From Bacteroidota bacterium (GTDB taxonomy: Bacteria; Bacteroidota; Ignavibacteria; Kapaibacteriales; UBA2268): a stretch of DNA of 43,590 bases. This document shows, in pieces, positions 1 through 8,141 of the stretch. Every line of letters starts with the position of its first letter. The first letter of the stretch is position 1. The position numbers and the translations under genes are program-made. The notes under the pieces were generated by a model. It did no database searches and was not told the DNA's origin. It worked only from the letters and a program-made list of their open reading frames with translations. The DNA lies in contig JAKAKE010000070.1 of the NCBI GenBank assembly GCA_021824625.1, forward strand, positions 1 to 43,590, written 5' to 3'.

Positions 1-537
1 TGCACCAATTACAGGAATACCTCTATCATTTTCGATTGAATCCCTGATGATTTTTTCGTGTCTTTTGCCTCCGACTTGATTTAAAATAACAGCCCGGATT
101 GCGATATCCTTATCGAGTGTCTTGCATCCCAGAACTATTGCCGATGCTGTTCTTGTCATTTTAGTTACATTCAGAACAAGTATAACGGGAACTTTCAGTA
201 GTTTTGCCAATTCTGCCGTGCTGTGAGTACCGGAAGTATCGAAGCCGTCATATAATCCCCGGTTTCCTTCAATTACCGAAATGTCCGAACTCTTAGAATG
301 AATTAGAAAAGATTTTATAACATTTTCATTACCCATCAGGTATGTATCGAGATTTCTTACTACATTTCCTGACGACAGCATCAGCCATGCCGGGTCAATG
401 TAATCCGGCCCTTTCTTGAATATGCTTTGTTTCAAGCCGATTCTTTTTAATTCGGCAATTATCCCGCAACTGACAAAAGTTTTGCCTGAATCCCCGCCAG
501 TCCCTGCAATTATGATACTTGGTAATGGATGTAACAT
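1..537 (-). CDS. Cobyrinate a,c-diamide synthase, N-terminal part (runs off window)
   Basis: The reverse strand reads an open frame of 179 codons from an ATG at 537 to the window edge without a stop. The protein opens with a P-loop (IIIAGTGGDSGKT), followed by KKGPDYIDP, LMG and an EGNRGLYDG motif, the order found in the CbiA/CobB family of glutamine-dependent amidases with a DTB-synthetase-like ATP-binding N-terminal domain. In that family the enzyme amidates the a and c carboxylates of cobyrinate, or of hydrogenobyrinate, during corrinoid synthesis. The C-terminal glutaminase half lies outside the window, so intactness cannot be judged. Gene symbol left blank because cbiA and cobB cannot be told apart from this fragment. 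CobQ-type cobyric acid synthase is a less likely alternative, because of the EGNRGLYDG motif. Confidence 0.88.
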   Translation of the reverse strand, partial: MLHPLPSIIIAGTGGDSGKTFVSCGIIAELKRIGLKQSIFKKGPDYIDPAWLMLSSGNVVRNLDTYLMGNENVIKSFLIHSKSSDISVIEGNRGLYDGFDTSGTHSTAELAKLLKVPVILVLNVTKMTRTASAIVLGCKTLDKDIAIRAVILNQVGGKRHEKIIRDSIENDRGIPVIGA

Positions 538-1053
538 AAATTCTTAGGGATTGCATTTAAAAAAGAATAAATTTTCAATTTCCAATTTTTAATTTTCATT
601 GAATTTTCAATAAATAAATTTCAAAATATATATTTTTTCCAATAACTTAATATCTTCAGATTCTTAATTGTTTAATTGTTTTACAATGACTCAATCCATT
701 CAACCATTTTAAATTATAAATTGATTGAAAATTGCAAAATTGAAAATTAAAAAATTTTTTCTTATAGAAATAATAAATTATTTGTAACATCAATTAGTAA
801 TATAATAATCAAATAAAAAATAAAAATCCTGTTATATTGAGTCTAATTGTAAATTACACATTATGTCAGTCTGAGCGTAGTCGAAGACTGATTAGAACAA
901 GGTTGTCATACTTCGACTCCGCTCATTATGACAGATTTTCAATTAGGCATTATATAATGAAAAAATATTTATTATTGTGTGCAAAAATTTACACACTTTT
1001 TATTATCTTTGTTTTCCTTGATGTTGAAAATAGGTGATTGAAAAAATTAAAAT
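538..1053. other. AT-rich intergenic region with inverted AT-rich tracts and a repeat element
   Basis: No credible gene. Two AT-rich tracts near 571-597 and 723-754, built from AATTTTCAATTT-like words, are roughly inverted copies of each other. The 127-bp dispersed element follows at 832-958. Between it and the exporter gene there is a short GTGTG...CACAC inverted repeat (979-998) followed by a T-run, and a TATCTTTG octamer at 1004-1011 that matches the Bacteroidota -7 box TAnnTTTG. No good -33 TTTG lies at the right spacing, so the promoter is only a suggestion. The small open frame at 837-1037 is produced by the repeat and is not reported as a gene. Confidence 0.5.
832..958 (+). repeat. 127-bp dispersed palindromic element, copy 1
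   Basis: This stretch recurs in inverted orientation at 34694-34820 with about three substitutions in 127 positions. It contains two hairpins. The first is 866-891 (stem TCAGTCT/AGACTGA, loop GAGCGTAGTCGA). The second is 904-933 (stem TGTCATA/TATGACA, loop carrying TCGACTCCGCTC). The two loops are complementary at 11 of 12 positions, and the outer parts (CTAATTGTAAAT against CTAATTGAAAAT read from the other strand) also form an imperfect inverted repeat, so the whole element is one long imperfect palindrome. It carries no protein gene. It looks like a MITE- or REP-like non-autonomous element. Confidence 0.9.
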
Positions 1054-1767
1054 ATGCTTGTATCCATTTTAGCCGGAGTGATAATCGGAATAGTAATGGG
1101 CATCCCGCCGGGTCCGGTTGCTGTAACTGCCATAAAGCTGGGACTGAACAAAGGTCAAAGGCATGCTGTATTTGCTTCATTAGGTACTGGGCTTATGGAT
1201 TTCTTTTACTGCCTCATCTCAATGTTTGCCGCTTCTGCAATTGTTTCGCTTGTAACTAACTTCTTTAATGGATATCCTATTGTCCTTCTCATTTTCCAGG
1301 TAGTAGTTATTGTATCGGTGATTATTATAGGCTTATACCAGTTTCGTATTAAAGATGAAATCAAAAACACTGAAAATGATATTATCAAACCCAAAAACAA
1401 ATTCCTCGATAACCTTGCTCATAAAGGACCTTTTCTGCTTGGATTTGTCGTAGCTATATCTAATATAGCCAATCCTACATTTCTTCCTTCTATGGCTTAT
1501 GTAACGATGAATGTTCACAGCTTTGGTATAATAGATAACACTGCAATAAACAATGTTTTCTTTTCATTAGGTTTTGGCTTTGGAAATTTTATTTGGCTGT
1601 ATATTGTCGTGAGAATTCTTCTGCATTACCAAGAGAAGATGACTCCCCATTTTATGGCACGTATCCATCAATTTGCCGGGTTCACTCTCATTGGATTCGG
1701 TACGATACTCGGCTTCAGGGCATTTATTCATTGGGCAGAAGTATTGAAGCTGGCACTCTTCTTTTAA
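1054..1767 (+). CDS. LysE/RhtB-family amino-acid exporter
   Basis: A 237-residue, strongly hydrophobic protein. The N-terminal GIPPGP motif (residues 16-21), followed by a conserved loop ending in GTGLMDF, is the hallmark of the LysE/RhtB/Rht translocator family: small inner-membrane proteins with about six membrane segments that export amino acids or related metabolites. Hydrophobic stretches at the N-terminus, around 50-95, 125-160 and 165-235 agree with this. The substrate cannot be read from the sequence. The gene stands alone: the upstream neighbour is divergent and the next gene is about 350 bp downstream. No strong ribosome binding site precedes the ATG. Confidence 0.85.
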   Translation: MLVSILAGVIIGIVMGIPPGPVAVTAIKLGLNKGQRHAVFASLGTGLMDFFYCLISMFAASAIVSLVTNFFNGYPIVLLIFQVVVIVSVIIIGLYQFRIKDEIKNTENDIIKPKNKFLDNLAHKGPFLLGFVVAISNIANPTFLPSMAYVTMNVHSFGIIDNTAINNVFFSLGFGFGNFIWLYIVVRILLHYQEKMTPHFMARIHQFAGFTLIGFGTILGFRAFIHWAEVLKLALFF

Positions 1768-2118
1768 ATTTTGAATTTTAACTTTTAAATTATGGTTCTC
1801 TTTTCATGCTGAATTTTTATTTCAGCATCCATTTCCTGAAACCCTCGTCATCTTTAATTTAGTTTCACGCAAAAAAATTACAAAGAGGAAAAAAGTTGGA
1901 CAAAGAAAAGTTAAATCAATTATCTAAAATCACTTTTGTCCGATATAAAAATATTATCAATAGGATATGACATTATTTTTCAGAGAGTTCCCCTAAAAAA
2001 ATTGTGGGGGGGAATTTTTTTAAGACAACCGTGATGATTTATTAATTACTTGAAAAATTAATAAATAATAATTATATTGTCATTTAATATTTCATATTAT
2101 TCGTAATGAATATTTATA
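1768..2118. other. Intergenic region with two hairpins, no gene
   Basis: A hairpin at 1806-1828 (ATGCTGAA, 7-nt loop, TTCAGCAT) follows the exporter gene, without a following T-run. A second structure at 1988-2021 (TTCCCC ... GGGGAA followed by seven T) resembles a weak intrinsic terminator and also the dispersed TTCCCCC...GGGG motif found at 6320, 9411 and 37917. The rest is AT-rich and shows nothing recognisable. Confidence 0.45.
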
Positions 2119-2442
2119 ATGTCTGAAATTGTTGCAACAAATGATATAAAAATCGGAATGGCAGTAAGCGAACCTGTCGTCAACTCATTTGGCCAGACGC
2201 TAATTTCATCAGGTGCCGAAATCAATGAACAGCACATAAAACTCTTAAAGATGTGGAATATATCGTGTATATCCATTAAAACATCCGAAAGCGACGAATT
2301 AGAGGAACTGACAGAGGACATGATAAACCTCGGCTTGGATAGATTGTCAAAAAGACTTACCTGGCAGCCACGAAACGATAATGAAAAAGACTTAATTGAC
2401 CTTGGTATTATTAGTGCGGTGAATATAATTGCAAGAAAATAA
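2119..2442 (+). CDS. Small protein resembling the domain that precedes HD-GYP domains
   Basis: 107 residues, soluble, no signal peptide. Residues 8-52 (DIKIGMAVSEPVVNSFGQTL then GAEINEQHIKLLKMWNISCI) follow the pattern seen N-terminal to HD-GYP c-di-GMP phosphodiesterases: 'G M x L/V ... G x x L ... G ... T/N x x H I x x L'. No HD-GYP domain follows. Instead the next gene encodes an HDOD protein and begins within or just after this one, so the two are probably translationally coupled. The likely role is an accessory or partner domain in a small signalling unit with the HDOD protein and the histidine kinase. The assignment rests on pattern only and the function is unknown. Confidence 0.7.
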   Translation: MSEIVATNDIKIGMAVSEPVVNSFGQTLISSGAEINEQHIKLLKMWNISCISIKTSESDELEELTEDMINLGLDRLSKRLTWQPRNDNEKDLIDLGIISAVNIIARK

Positions 2443-3304
2443 TCGAAATTCCGGATTGGTTAATTTAAACTCCATGGTTGATAAGATAGCCGATTTTCCA
2501 ACCTTGCCTACGATATACACATCTTTGCTGGAAGTATTATCAAATTCAAGGTCAACTGTTCAGGATGTTGCAGATATTATTTTAAATGACCAATCATCAA
2601 CATTAAAAATATTGAAGCTTGTAAACTCCGTTTTTTATGGATTGCAAAGCCGGGTTGATACGATTTCCCAGGCTATCTTCTATATCGGATTCAGCGAAAT
2701 AAAAAACATAGTTCTAACATTATCTGTCATTGATGTTTTCTCCAATACTAAGTCTCTGACATATTTTAACCTTGTTGATTTTTGGAAACATTCTATAGCA
2801 GTCGGGATTGTCTCAAGAAAAATAGCAAAATTGATAGGTATTAAAAATACGGAGAATTATTTTCTTGCAGGAATTGTACACGATATCGGAAAATTATTCT
2901 TTATAAATACCTTTAGTGAGGAATATAATAAAGTTGTAAAATATGCACTCGACAACAAACTAATTATTTGGGAAGCAGAAAATAAAATCTACGGCTTTAA
3001 TCATATGGATATTGGTGAGATGCTTGCCGATAAATGGCAGCTGCCGGCAACAATTAATCATGCAATCAAATACCATCATAGTAAAGATATTGGGAGCGGT
3101 ACCCCCGAAACGACATTATGTGTTCATATTGCCGACATCATAGCAAGAATTATGGAATTAGGGAATCCGGGCGATAATCTCGTGTATCCTCCCAGCCAAG
3201 AAGTATGGGAGATATTGAATATCCCGCCTGATACTTTTGCGAAAATGTATAATAGTATAATTTCGGAATACAGGCAATCCGTTGGAATTCTTTTGTTGAA
3301 ATAA
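2429..3304 (+). CDS. HDOD domain protein
   Basis: 291 residues from a TTG at 2429 that overlaps the upstream stop by 14 bp; an in-frame ATG at 2474 would give 276 residues and cannot be excluded. Residues about 17-215 match the HDOD domain: VDKIADFPTLPTIYTSLLEV at the start, LKLVNSVFYGLQSRVDTISQAI in the middle. Unlike many HDOD proteins it keeps HD-like residues: WKHS, VHDIGKLFF, a FNHMDIGEMLADKWQLP helix and YHH. HDOD proteins are thought to be regulatory relatives of HD phosphohydrolases in bacterial signalling. Whether this one is catalytic is open. It is followed 18 bp downstream by the sensor kinase. Confidence 0.87.
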   Translation: MQENNRNSGLVNLNSMVDKIADFPTLPTIYTSLLEVLSNSRSTVQDVADIILNDQSSTLKILKLVNSVFYGLQSRVDTISQAIFYIGFSEIKNIVLTLSVIDVFSNTKSLTYFNLVDFWKHSIAVGIVSRKIAKLIGIKNTENYFLAGIVHDIGKLFFINTFSEEYNKVVKYALDNKLIIWEAENKIYGFNHMDIGEMLADKWQLPATINHAIKYHHSKDIGSGTPETTLCVHIADIIARIMELGNPGDNLVYPPSQEVWEILNIPPDTFAKMYNSIISEYRQSVGILLLK

Positions 3305-3322
3305 TTATTAATTATAATTTTT

Positions 3323-4633
3323 ATGCCGGAAGAGATAGTCATAAGCGAGGAGTTAAAAAATTTTTTTAGAACAATGGAAAATTTTTGCAATACCCATGTT
3401 CATGAAACTACTGTATTGAATTATATCAGCAGCAGTTTGAAAGACATGATGGAATTCCCTTCAGCTAAGTTTAATGCATTATATTATCTCAATCAGGAAT
3501 CCTTTGAATTTGAATTAAACTCAATTTATCCTGAAAGTGATATTAGTGACATAAATAAGGTTTTTCAGTTAATGATTGATTCAGGCTCACTCGGCAAATC
3601 ACTTCAAACAGGAGAAATCAGTTTCTTTAATCATAAAGCAAAGAAAAGTAATAATCATTATCTTATTTGTCCTTTAATCGGCTCAAAGGGTGTCATTGGA
3701 CTAATCCTAATGAAAATAGACATTGCACCCGAGGATATCGAAAATTATCTCGTTAAGCTTTTAAAGATGTTTATAAGTATTTTTTCTATAGGACTAGAAA
3801 AATTCACTCTTTTTGAGAACCAGTCAAAAGCTCAGGACATGCTCGACCAGATGGTGGCTTCAAGGACTATAAAGATTGCACAAAGCAAAGTCCGGCTTGG
3901 TGAGAAAATTGAATCGCTCAAATCGGACCTCACAATGACTATGCCTCATGAGGTCAGAACACCGATTAACCAGATTCTTGGCTTTTCCGACTATCTTATT
4001 AAAACATTAAGTAAATCCGATATAAAAGATTCGGAGGATTATTTGGAAATTGTCAGAGATATTCATTCTTCAGCGGAAAGGTTACAGAGGTTGTTCGAGA
4101 ATTACCTTTTCTTTGCGAGACTTTCAATGATTTCCACAAATGTGTTTGAAATTCAAAATCTCAAAAAAGACATTAGTCCTTCTGTTCAGCCAATTATTTA
4201 TGACAGAATAATGATGAACATAATGCAGGCGGGAAGGCAGGGTGATATTAAGATTGAGCTTGCCGATTCACCTGTTGCAATGAACGAAGAATATGTAAAT
4301 AAGATTGTCGAAGAAATAATTGGAAACTGCAACAAATACTCCGAACCGGGGACAGGAATTGAAGTATTCTCATTTGTGAAGGATAATAACTATATATTAA
4401 CATTCATTGACCACGGCAGAGGAATGACTGCCGAGCAGATTCAAAGCATTGATGCATACATACAGTTCGACCGCAGGTCTTACGAACAGCAGGGTTCGGG
4501 TTTGGGCTTATCAATCGTCCAAAGGATACTTGACCTTCATGATGGAGAATTTGCCGTAGAAAGTGCCCCGGGAAATTATACGCGGGTTATGATTAAGCTT
4601 CCAATACCCGCCAATTATGAGTCTGAAAATTAA
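3323..4633 (+). CDS. Soluble sensor histidine kinase with GAF-like sensor domain
   Basis: 436 residues with no membrane segment or signal peptide, so a cytoplasmic kinase. Residues about 20-165 look like a GAF-type sensor domain, followed by a short helical linker. The HisKA box is MPHEVRTPINQILGF with the phospho-acceptor His209. The HATPase_c domain has the N box (EEIIGNCNKYSEPG), G1 box (FIDHGRGM) and G2 box (GSGLGLSIVQRI), all apparently intact. It ends only four bases before the convergent ABC permease stop. No response regulator is present nearby, so it may signal through an unlinked regulator or through the HDOD proteins encoded just upstream. Confidence 0.93.
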   Translation: MPEEIVISEELKNFFRTMENFCNTHVHETTVLNYISSSLKDMMEFPSAKFNALYYLNQESFEFELNSIYPESDISDINKVFQLMIDSGSLGKSLQTGEISFFNHKAKKSNNHYLICPLIGSKGVIGLILMKIDIAPEDIENYLVKLLKMFISIFSIGLEKFTLFENQSKAQDMLDQMVASRTIKIAQSKVRLGEKIESLKSDLTMTMPHEVRTPINQILGFSDYLIKTLSKSDIKDSEDYLEIVRDIHSSAERLQRLFENYLFFARLSMISTNVFEIQNLKKDISPSVQPIIYDRIMMNIMQAGRQGDIKIELADSPVAMNEEYVNKIVEEIIGNCNKYSEPGTGIEVFSFVKDNNYILTFIDHGRGMTAEQIQSIDAYIQFDRRSYEQQGSGLGLSIVQRILDLHDGEFAVESAPGNYTRVMIKLPIPANYESEN

Positions 4634-4637
4634 TTTT

Positions 4638-5453
4638 TTAGATTGTCTCACTCATAGAAGCTTTTTGATAGATGATTGCAATGAAGAAAATCACCGCCTG
4701 TACGAGTATAATTGTTGCCCCGCTCGGAAGGTCAAAAATATAAGATGTTATTAAGCCGATTATTGAACTTACTATTCCGAGGCAAATCGAAATAATTGTC
4801 ATTCCGAAAAATGTTACTGCTATGAGCCTCGCCGATGCGGCAGGTATAACAAGAAATGCTGCAACGAGGATGATACCTACAAGCTTCACGGAAACAACAA
4901 TTGTTATCGCAAGAAGTATGTTCAGTACATAATCATCAATTGTTACAGGTATTCTGTCCGTTTTTGCCAGTTCCCTGTCGAAGGTAGAATAAGCCCATCT
5001 GGACCAGTAAAAGAAAAACGTAAGAACAGTAAATAAAGTTAAAATAATAGTAACTATGAGGTCTGATGTCTGCACTGATAAAATCGAGCCAAAGAGGTAA
5101 GCAAATGCATCGGCTGTGTAAGAACGTTTCAATGAAAGAAAAATAATTCCGAGTGCAACTGATATTGCAAATAAAATCCCGATAGAAGTATCGCTTCCGA
5201 GATTTGTCTTGTCTTTTAACAATGTGATGCCGATTGATGCAATAATTGTAAATGGAATTGCAATCCATAGAGGTTCGGTATTGAGAAGAATACCGAGAGC
5301 CACTCCTCCGAAGGCGGCATGAGCCAGTCCGGAACCCATAAAGCTCATTCTTCTCTGTACAATGAAAACGCCAAAGTAACTCGACATGAATCCAACAAAA
5401 ATGCCTGCAAGCATGGCTCTCAGCATAAATGACTGCATGAATGCCTCAATCAT
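4638..5453 (-). CDS. Zn/Mn-type ABC transporter permease (ABC-3 family)
   Basis: 271 residues with about eight hydrophobic segments. The N-terminal part (FVGFMSSYFGVFIVQRRMSF then GLAHAAFGGVALG) and the later DDYVLNILLAITIVVSVKLV and LVIPAASARL segments are typical of the ABC-3 permeases of the ZnuB/MntB/SitC type, which form the membrane channel for zinc, manganese or iron uptake. The gene starts inside the end of the upstream ATPase gene (8-bp overlap), so the two are co-translated. The periplasmic metal-binding lipoprotein that normally completes the system is absent from this window. Which metal is carried cannot be decided. Confidence 0.9.
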   Translation of the reverse strand: MIEAFMQSFMLRAMLAGIFVGFMSSYFGVFIVQRRMSFMGSGLAHAAFGGVALGILLNTEPLWIAIPFTIIASIGITLLKDKTNLGSDTSIGILFAISVALGIIFLSLKRSYTADAFAYLFGSILSVQTSDLIVTIILTLFTVLTFFFYWSRWAYSTFDRELAKTDRIPVTIDDYVLNILLAITIVVSVKLVGIILVAAFLVIPAASARLIAVTFFGMTIISICLGIVSSIIGLITSYIFDLPSGATIILVQAVIFFIAIIYQKASMSETI

Positions 5454-6201
5454 GATGCCTCCCGACGAAAATCATTTCATGGCGATGCCCGACGTGTCCG
5501 AATGTCTTCCTGAGACATTGTTCCGTAAATGCATTATCAGGAGTATCGAAACATAGAATTTGCCTGTTCAGCATTAAAACGTGGTCAGCGTGATGGTAAG
5601 CGGCTTCCCAATCGTGAGTAACCATAATAATAGTGGCATTAAACTCGGATTTATAATCATCAATGATTTTGTGAATGTCGTTTTCGCCTATCCAGTCTAT
5701 TCCTGTAGCAGGTTCGTCCAGGACAAGAATTTTCGGCTTACGGATTAATGCCCTTGCGAGATATACACGCTGAAGCTCACCTCCTGACAGCTTATTGAGA
5801 GGACGTTTTGCAAGATTTCCGGCTCCTACCTTTTCGAGAGTTTCCATTACAGGTTCTTTGTTAGTCTTTATCATTTTGCCGGGCCATTTTGCTTTTAGTC
5901 CGGTTGAAACAAGCTCGATTGGCAGTGCAGGGAAAGACCTGTCCAATGTTTTGATTTGAGGAACATATCCCAGGTCGAAAGGTGAAAGTTCATCGGTATG
6001 CTTCCCAAAAATAGTTATCGTACCTTGATTGGGCTTGAGTAAACCAAGTATGACTTTCAGAAACGTAGTTTTTCCTGCACCGTTGGGACCTACAACTGAT
6101 ACAAAATTGCCTCCTGGTATGCTCAGGTTAAGGTTTTCCAGAGCAGAATACCTTGCAAAATTCACGTATAAATTTTTTACATCAATCGCTATATTATTCA
6201 T
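5446..6201 (-). CDS. Zn/Mn-type ABC transporter ATP-binding protein
   Basis: 251 residues with all ABC ATPase motifs: Walker A GPNGAGKT (38-45), signature LSGGE (138-142), Walker B ILVLDEP (158-164) and the H-loop histidine in VTHDW (His196). Pairing with an ABC-3 permease identifies it as the ATPase of a ZnuC/MntA-like importer. The C-terminus is rich in histidine (GHVGHRHEMIFVGRHHD), which may bind metal; histidine-rich C-termini are also seen in some zinc-transport ATPases. The gene is first in a two-gene unit reading toward the histidine kinase. I see no clear Zur- or MntR-type operator upstream. Confidence 0.92.
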   Translation of the reverse strand: MNNIAIDVKNLYVNFARYSALENLNLSIPGGNFVSVVGPNGAGKTTFLKVILGLLKPNQGTITIFGKHTDELSPFDLGYVPQIKTLDRSFPALPIELVSTGLKAKWPGKMIKTNKEPVMETLEKVGAGNLAKRPLNKLSGGELQRVYLARALIRKPKILVLDEPATGIDWIGENDIHKIIDDYKSEFNATIIMVTHDWEAAYHHADHVLMLNRQILCFDTPDNAFTEQCLRKTFGHVGHRHEMIFVGRHHD

Positions 6202-6512
6202 AACAGAAGAGAAAATTACCCCGTTAAAAATGATAAGTCGTAAATGAAATTAATTAATTTTATCACTAATGTCTAATATAATAACATTATTAATTTGTCA
6301 TAGCTTTATTTTTTAGAGTATTCCCCCCTTAAAAAAAGGGTGAATTTTTTTCGGGCAATAGCGAAATAAATCATCAAATTTTACCCAATGACTATTTAAA
6401 CACATAATTAAAGTAATATTTAAAGTAATTTAATCAGAGTAACTTAAAGTAAAAAAAAGCGTTTATTTGTATAAGTGATAAAGTTGTTTTTTCTTTAGAG
6501 AAAGGGTAAGTT
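6202..6512. other. Divergent intergenic region with TTAAAGTAA direct repeats
   Basis: This gap separates the minus-strand ABC genes from the plus-strand lipoprotein gene. It holds a hairpin remnant at 6320-6351 (CCCTT, A-rich loop, AAGGG, then seven T) related in sequence to the dispersed TTCCCCC...GGGG palindrome. It also holds three exact TTAAAGTAA words at 6408, 6420 and 6444, plus a degenerate TCAGAGTAA at 6434, in direct orientation with roughly one helical turn between them. They lie 60-105 bp before the lipoprotein start and could be an operator, but this is not established. Confidence 0.4.
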
Positions 6513-7046
6513 ATGAAAAAAGGAAAATTTTTAGTTACAGTATTTGCATTTGCGTCTTTGATTTTACTTTATGGATGCATAAATAATAATGAGGGTCCAA
6601 TGGGACCTCCGGGGAATGCAAACGTGAAATTCTTTACCTATACTATTTATCCGAACGACTGGCTTGCATCAAATGACCCGAACCTTTGGTACTTCGACAA
6701 GCGGTGCGATTATGTTACGCCGGACATAGTTGATTATGGTGCAGTACTGTTTTACCTGAAGGAAACATCAGGGAAATTGTCATGGATATCATTACCAACA
6801 ACCAGCTTATACAGAGATAACGGACAGGCATATACAACTGAGTATCAGCCCTGGCACTCGGATTATACTTTGTCTATCCAATGGATTGACACACATCCCA
6901 CAAATCCCCGCAAACCGACATGGAATTGTGTGATTAAGGCAATCATAATTGCAGATTATCCAAACAGCATTATAAAAGCAAAAGGTATTGATGTTAGGAA
7001 TTATGAACAAGTGATTAGTGCGTTGAATCTTTCAGCGACAGAATAA
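6513..7046 (+). CDS. Putative lipoprotein with a short collagen-like GPMGPPG segment
   Basis: 177 residues. The N-terminus is a lipoprotein signal peptide (MKKGKF, then a hydrophobic core) ending in LLYGC, with Cys22 as the likely lipidated residue; Tyr at position -2 of the lipobox is unusual. Residues about 28-34 contain GPMGPPG, a collagen-like triplet tract after the lipidation site that is frequent in lipoproteins of this bacterial group. The remainder is rich in Trp and Tyr and does not match a family I recognise. SD-like AAAGGGTAAG lies just before the ATG. A strong terminator follows at 7061-7100, so the gene is probably monocistronic. Confidence 0.75.
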   Translation: MKKGKFLVTVFAFASLILLYGCINNNEGPMGPPGNANVKFFTYTIYPNDWLASNDPNLWYFDKRCDYVTPDIVDYGAVLFYLKETSGKLSWISLPTTSLYRDNGQAYTTEYQPWHSDYTLSIQWIDTHPTNPRKPTWNCVIKAIIIADYPNSIIKAKGIDVRNYEQVISALNLSATE

Positions 7047-7060
7047 TTTAATTTCAGCAT

Positions 7061-7100
7061 GAACCGATGATTAAAAATCATCGGTTCAATTTTTTATTTA
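7061..7100 (+). terminator. Rho-independent terminator after the lipoprotein gene
   Basis: A perfect 12-bp stem (GAACCGATGATT at 7061-7072 and AATCATCGGTTC at 7076-7087) with an AAA loop is followed by AATTTTTTATTTA. It lies 14 bp after the stop codon of the lipoprotein gene. Confidence 0.92.
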
Positions 7101-7220
7101 TTTACCTTCCAAGAAATAATAGAGAAAAAAATATTCTTTAATTTAATCTTTGGTTGACTCCTTTTGGCTTCATTTTTGATATTTTCTTAATGTATTTATT
7201 AAAATATTATAAAAGAAAAT

Positions 7221-8141
7221 ATGCCTGAAAGTAAATTATTTATTGAGATAGCATCTTTAGAAACGGAGCAAAAAAATCCGCAGACAGAGAATATTGATAT
7301 TGCCTCGACTAAGGAAATTCTCGGGATGATTAATGATGAGGATTTAACTGTTGCTTCAGCAGTGCGTAAAGAAATTCCCAATATTACTAAAGCAGTTGAC
7401 AGACTCGTTGAGTCTTTTAAAGCCGGAGGAAGGTTATACTATTTCGGAGCAGGAACAAGCGGCAGGCTTGGAATAGTTGATGCGGCAGAATGTCCGCCCA
7501 CATTCGGTACAGACCCTGAAATGGTACAGTGCATTATTGCCGGAGGGCATAAAGCTGTTTTTAAGGCTCAGGAAGGTGCCGAAGATGCACCTGAAAACGG
7601 AGCAAGAGAAATAATTGAAAGAGGTATTCGAACTCCTGATGTCGTTTGCGGTATTGCGGCATCCGGCAGAACACCGTTTGTCAAAGGCGCTTTGGAAGAA
7701 GCAAGGAAAAGAAATATATTTACAATCTTAATAGCAACAGTACCAAAGAAAAAAGCAATTGAGAATGGGATGATTGCTGATATTATGATTTGCCCAGTGG
7801 TCGGTCCCGAAGTTATTACAGGTTCAACCCGAATGAAATCCGGGACAGCACAAAAGCTGGTGTTGAACATGCTGACAACTGCTTCAATGGTACGGCTTGG
7901 AAAAACACTCGGGAACGTGATGGTTGACCTCCAGCTTACTAATGCAAAACTCAGGGAAAGGGCAAATCGAATACTTATGATGCTTGCCGATGTTGATTAT
8001 GATACTGCTGAGAAAATTCTTAAAGAGAACGGTGGGCATGTTAAAACAGCACTTGTTATGCTATTGGCGGATGTTGATGTTGAACAAGCAAAAGCCCGAC
8101 TTAAGAAAGCAGGGGGATTCATTAAAAAAGCAATCTTTTAA
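7221..8141 (+). CDS. murQ: N-acetylmuramic acid 6-phosphate etherase MurQ
   Basis: 306 residues, close to the roughly 300 usual for the family. MurQ splits N-acetylmuramic acid 6-phosphate into GlcNAc 6-phosphate and D-lactate in peptidoglycan recycling. The SIS sugar-isomerase fold is seen from YYFGAGTSGRLGIVDAAECP (74-92), the family signature. Glu90 and Glu121 sit 31 residues apart, the same spacing as the catalytic pair Glu83/Glu114 of the E. coli enzyme. The phosphosugar loop TGSTRMKSGTAQKLVLNM is intact, and the C-terminal helices (LADVDYDTAEKIL, LADVDVEQAKARL) form the usual UBA-like tail. It stands alone: no MurNAc transporter, MurK/AnmK kinase or amidase gene is adjacent. Confidence 0.96.
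   Translation: MPESKLFIEIASLETEQKNPQTENIDIASTKEILGMINDEDLTVASAVRKEIPNITKAVDRLVESFKAGGRLYYFGAGTSGRLGIVDAAECPPTFGTDPEMVQCIIAGGHKAVFKAQEGAEDAPENGAREIIERGIRTPDVVCGIAASGRTPFVKGALEEARKRNIFTILIATVPKKKAIENGMIADIMICPVVGPEVITGSTRMKSGTAQKLVLNMLTTASMVRLGKTLGNVMVDLQLTNAKLRERANRILMMLADVDYDTAEKILKENGGHVKTALVMLLADVDVEQAKARLKKAGGFIKKAIF

Noticed and set aside
837-1037. Small ORF carrying SERSRRLIRTRLSYFDSAHYD
   Set aside because: It is the translation of the 127-bp palindromic repeat; the same peptide appears at 34609-34815 only because of the second copy.
6595-6620. Collagen-like protein
   Set aside because: Only two or three Gly-Xaa-Yaa triplets are present after the lipobox; not a collagen-like domain.
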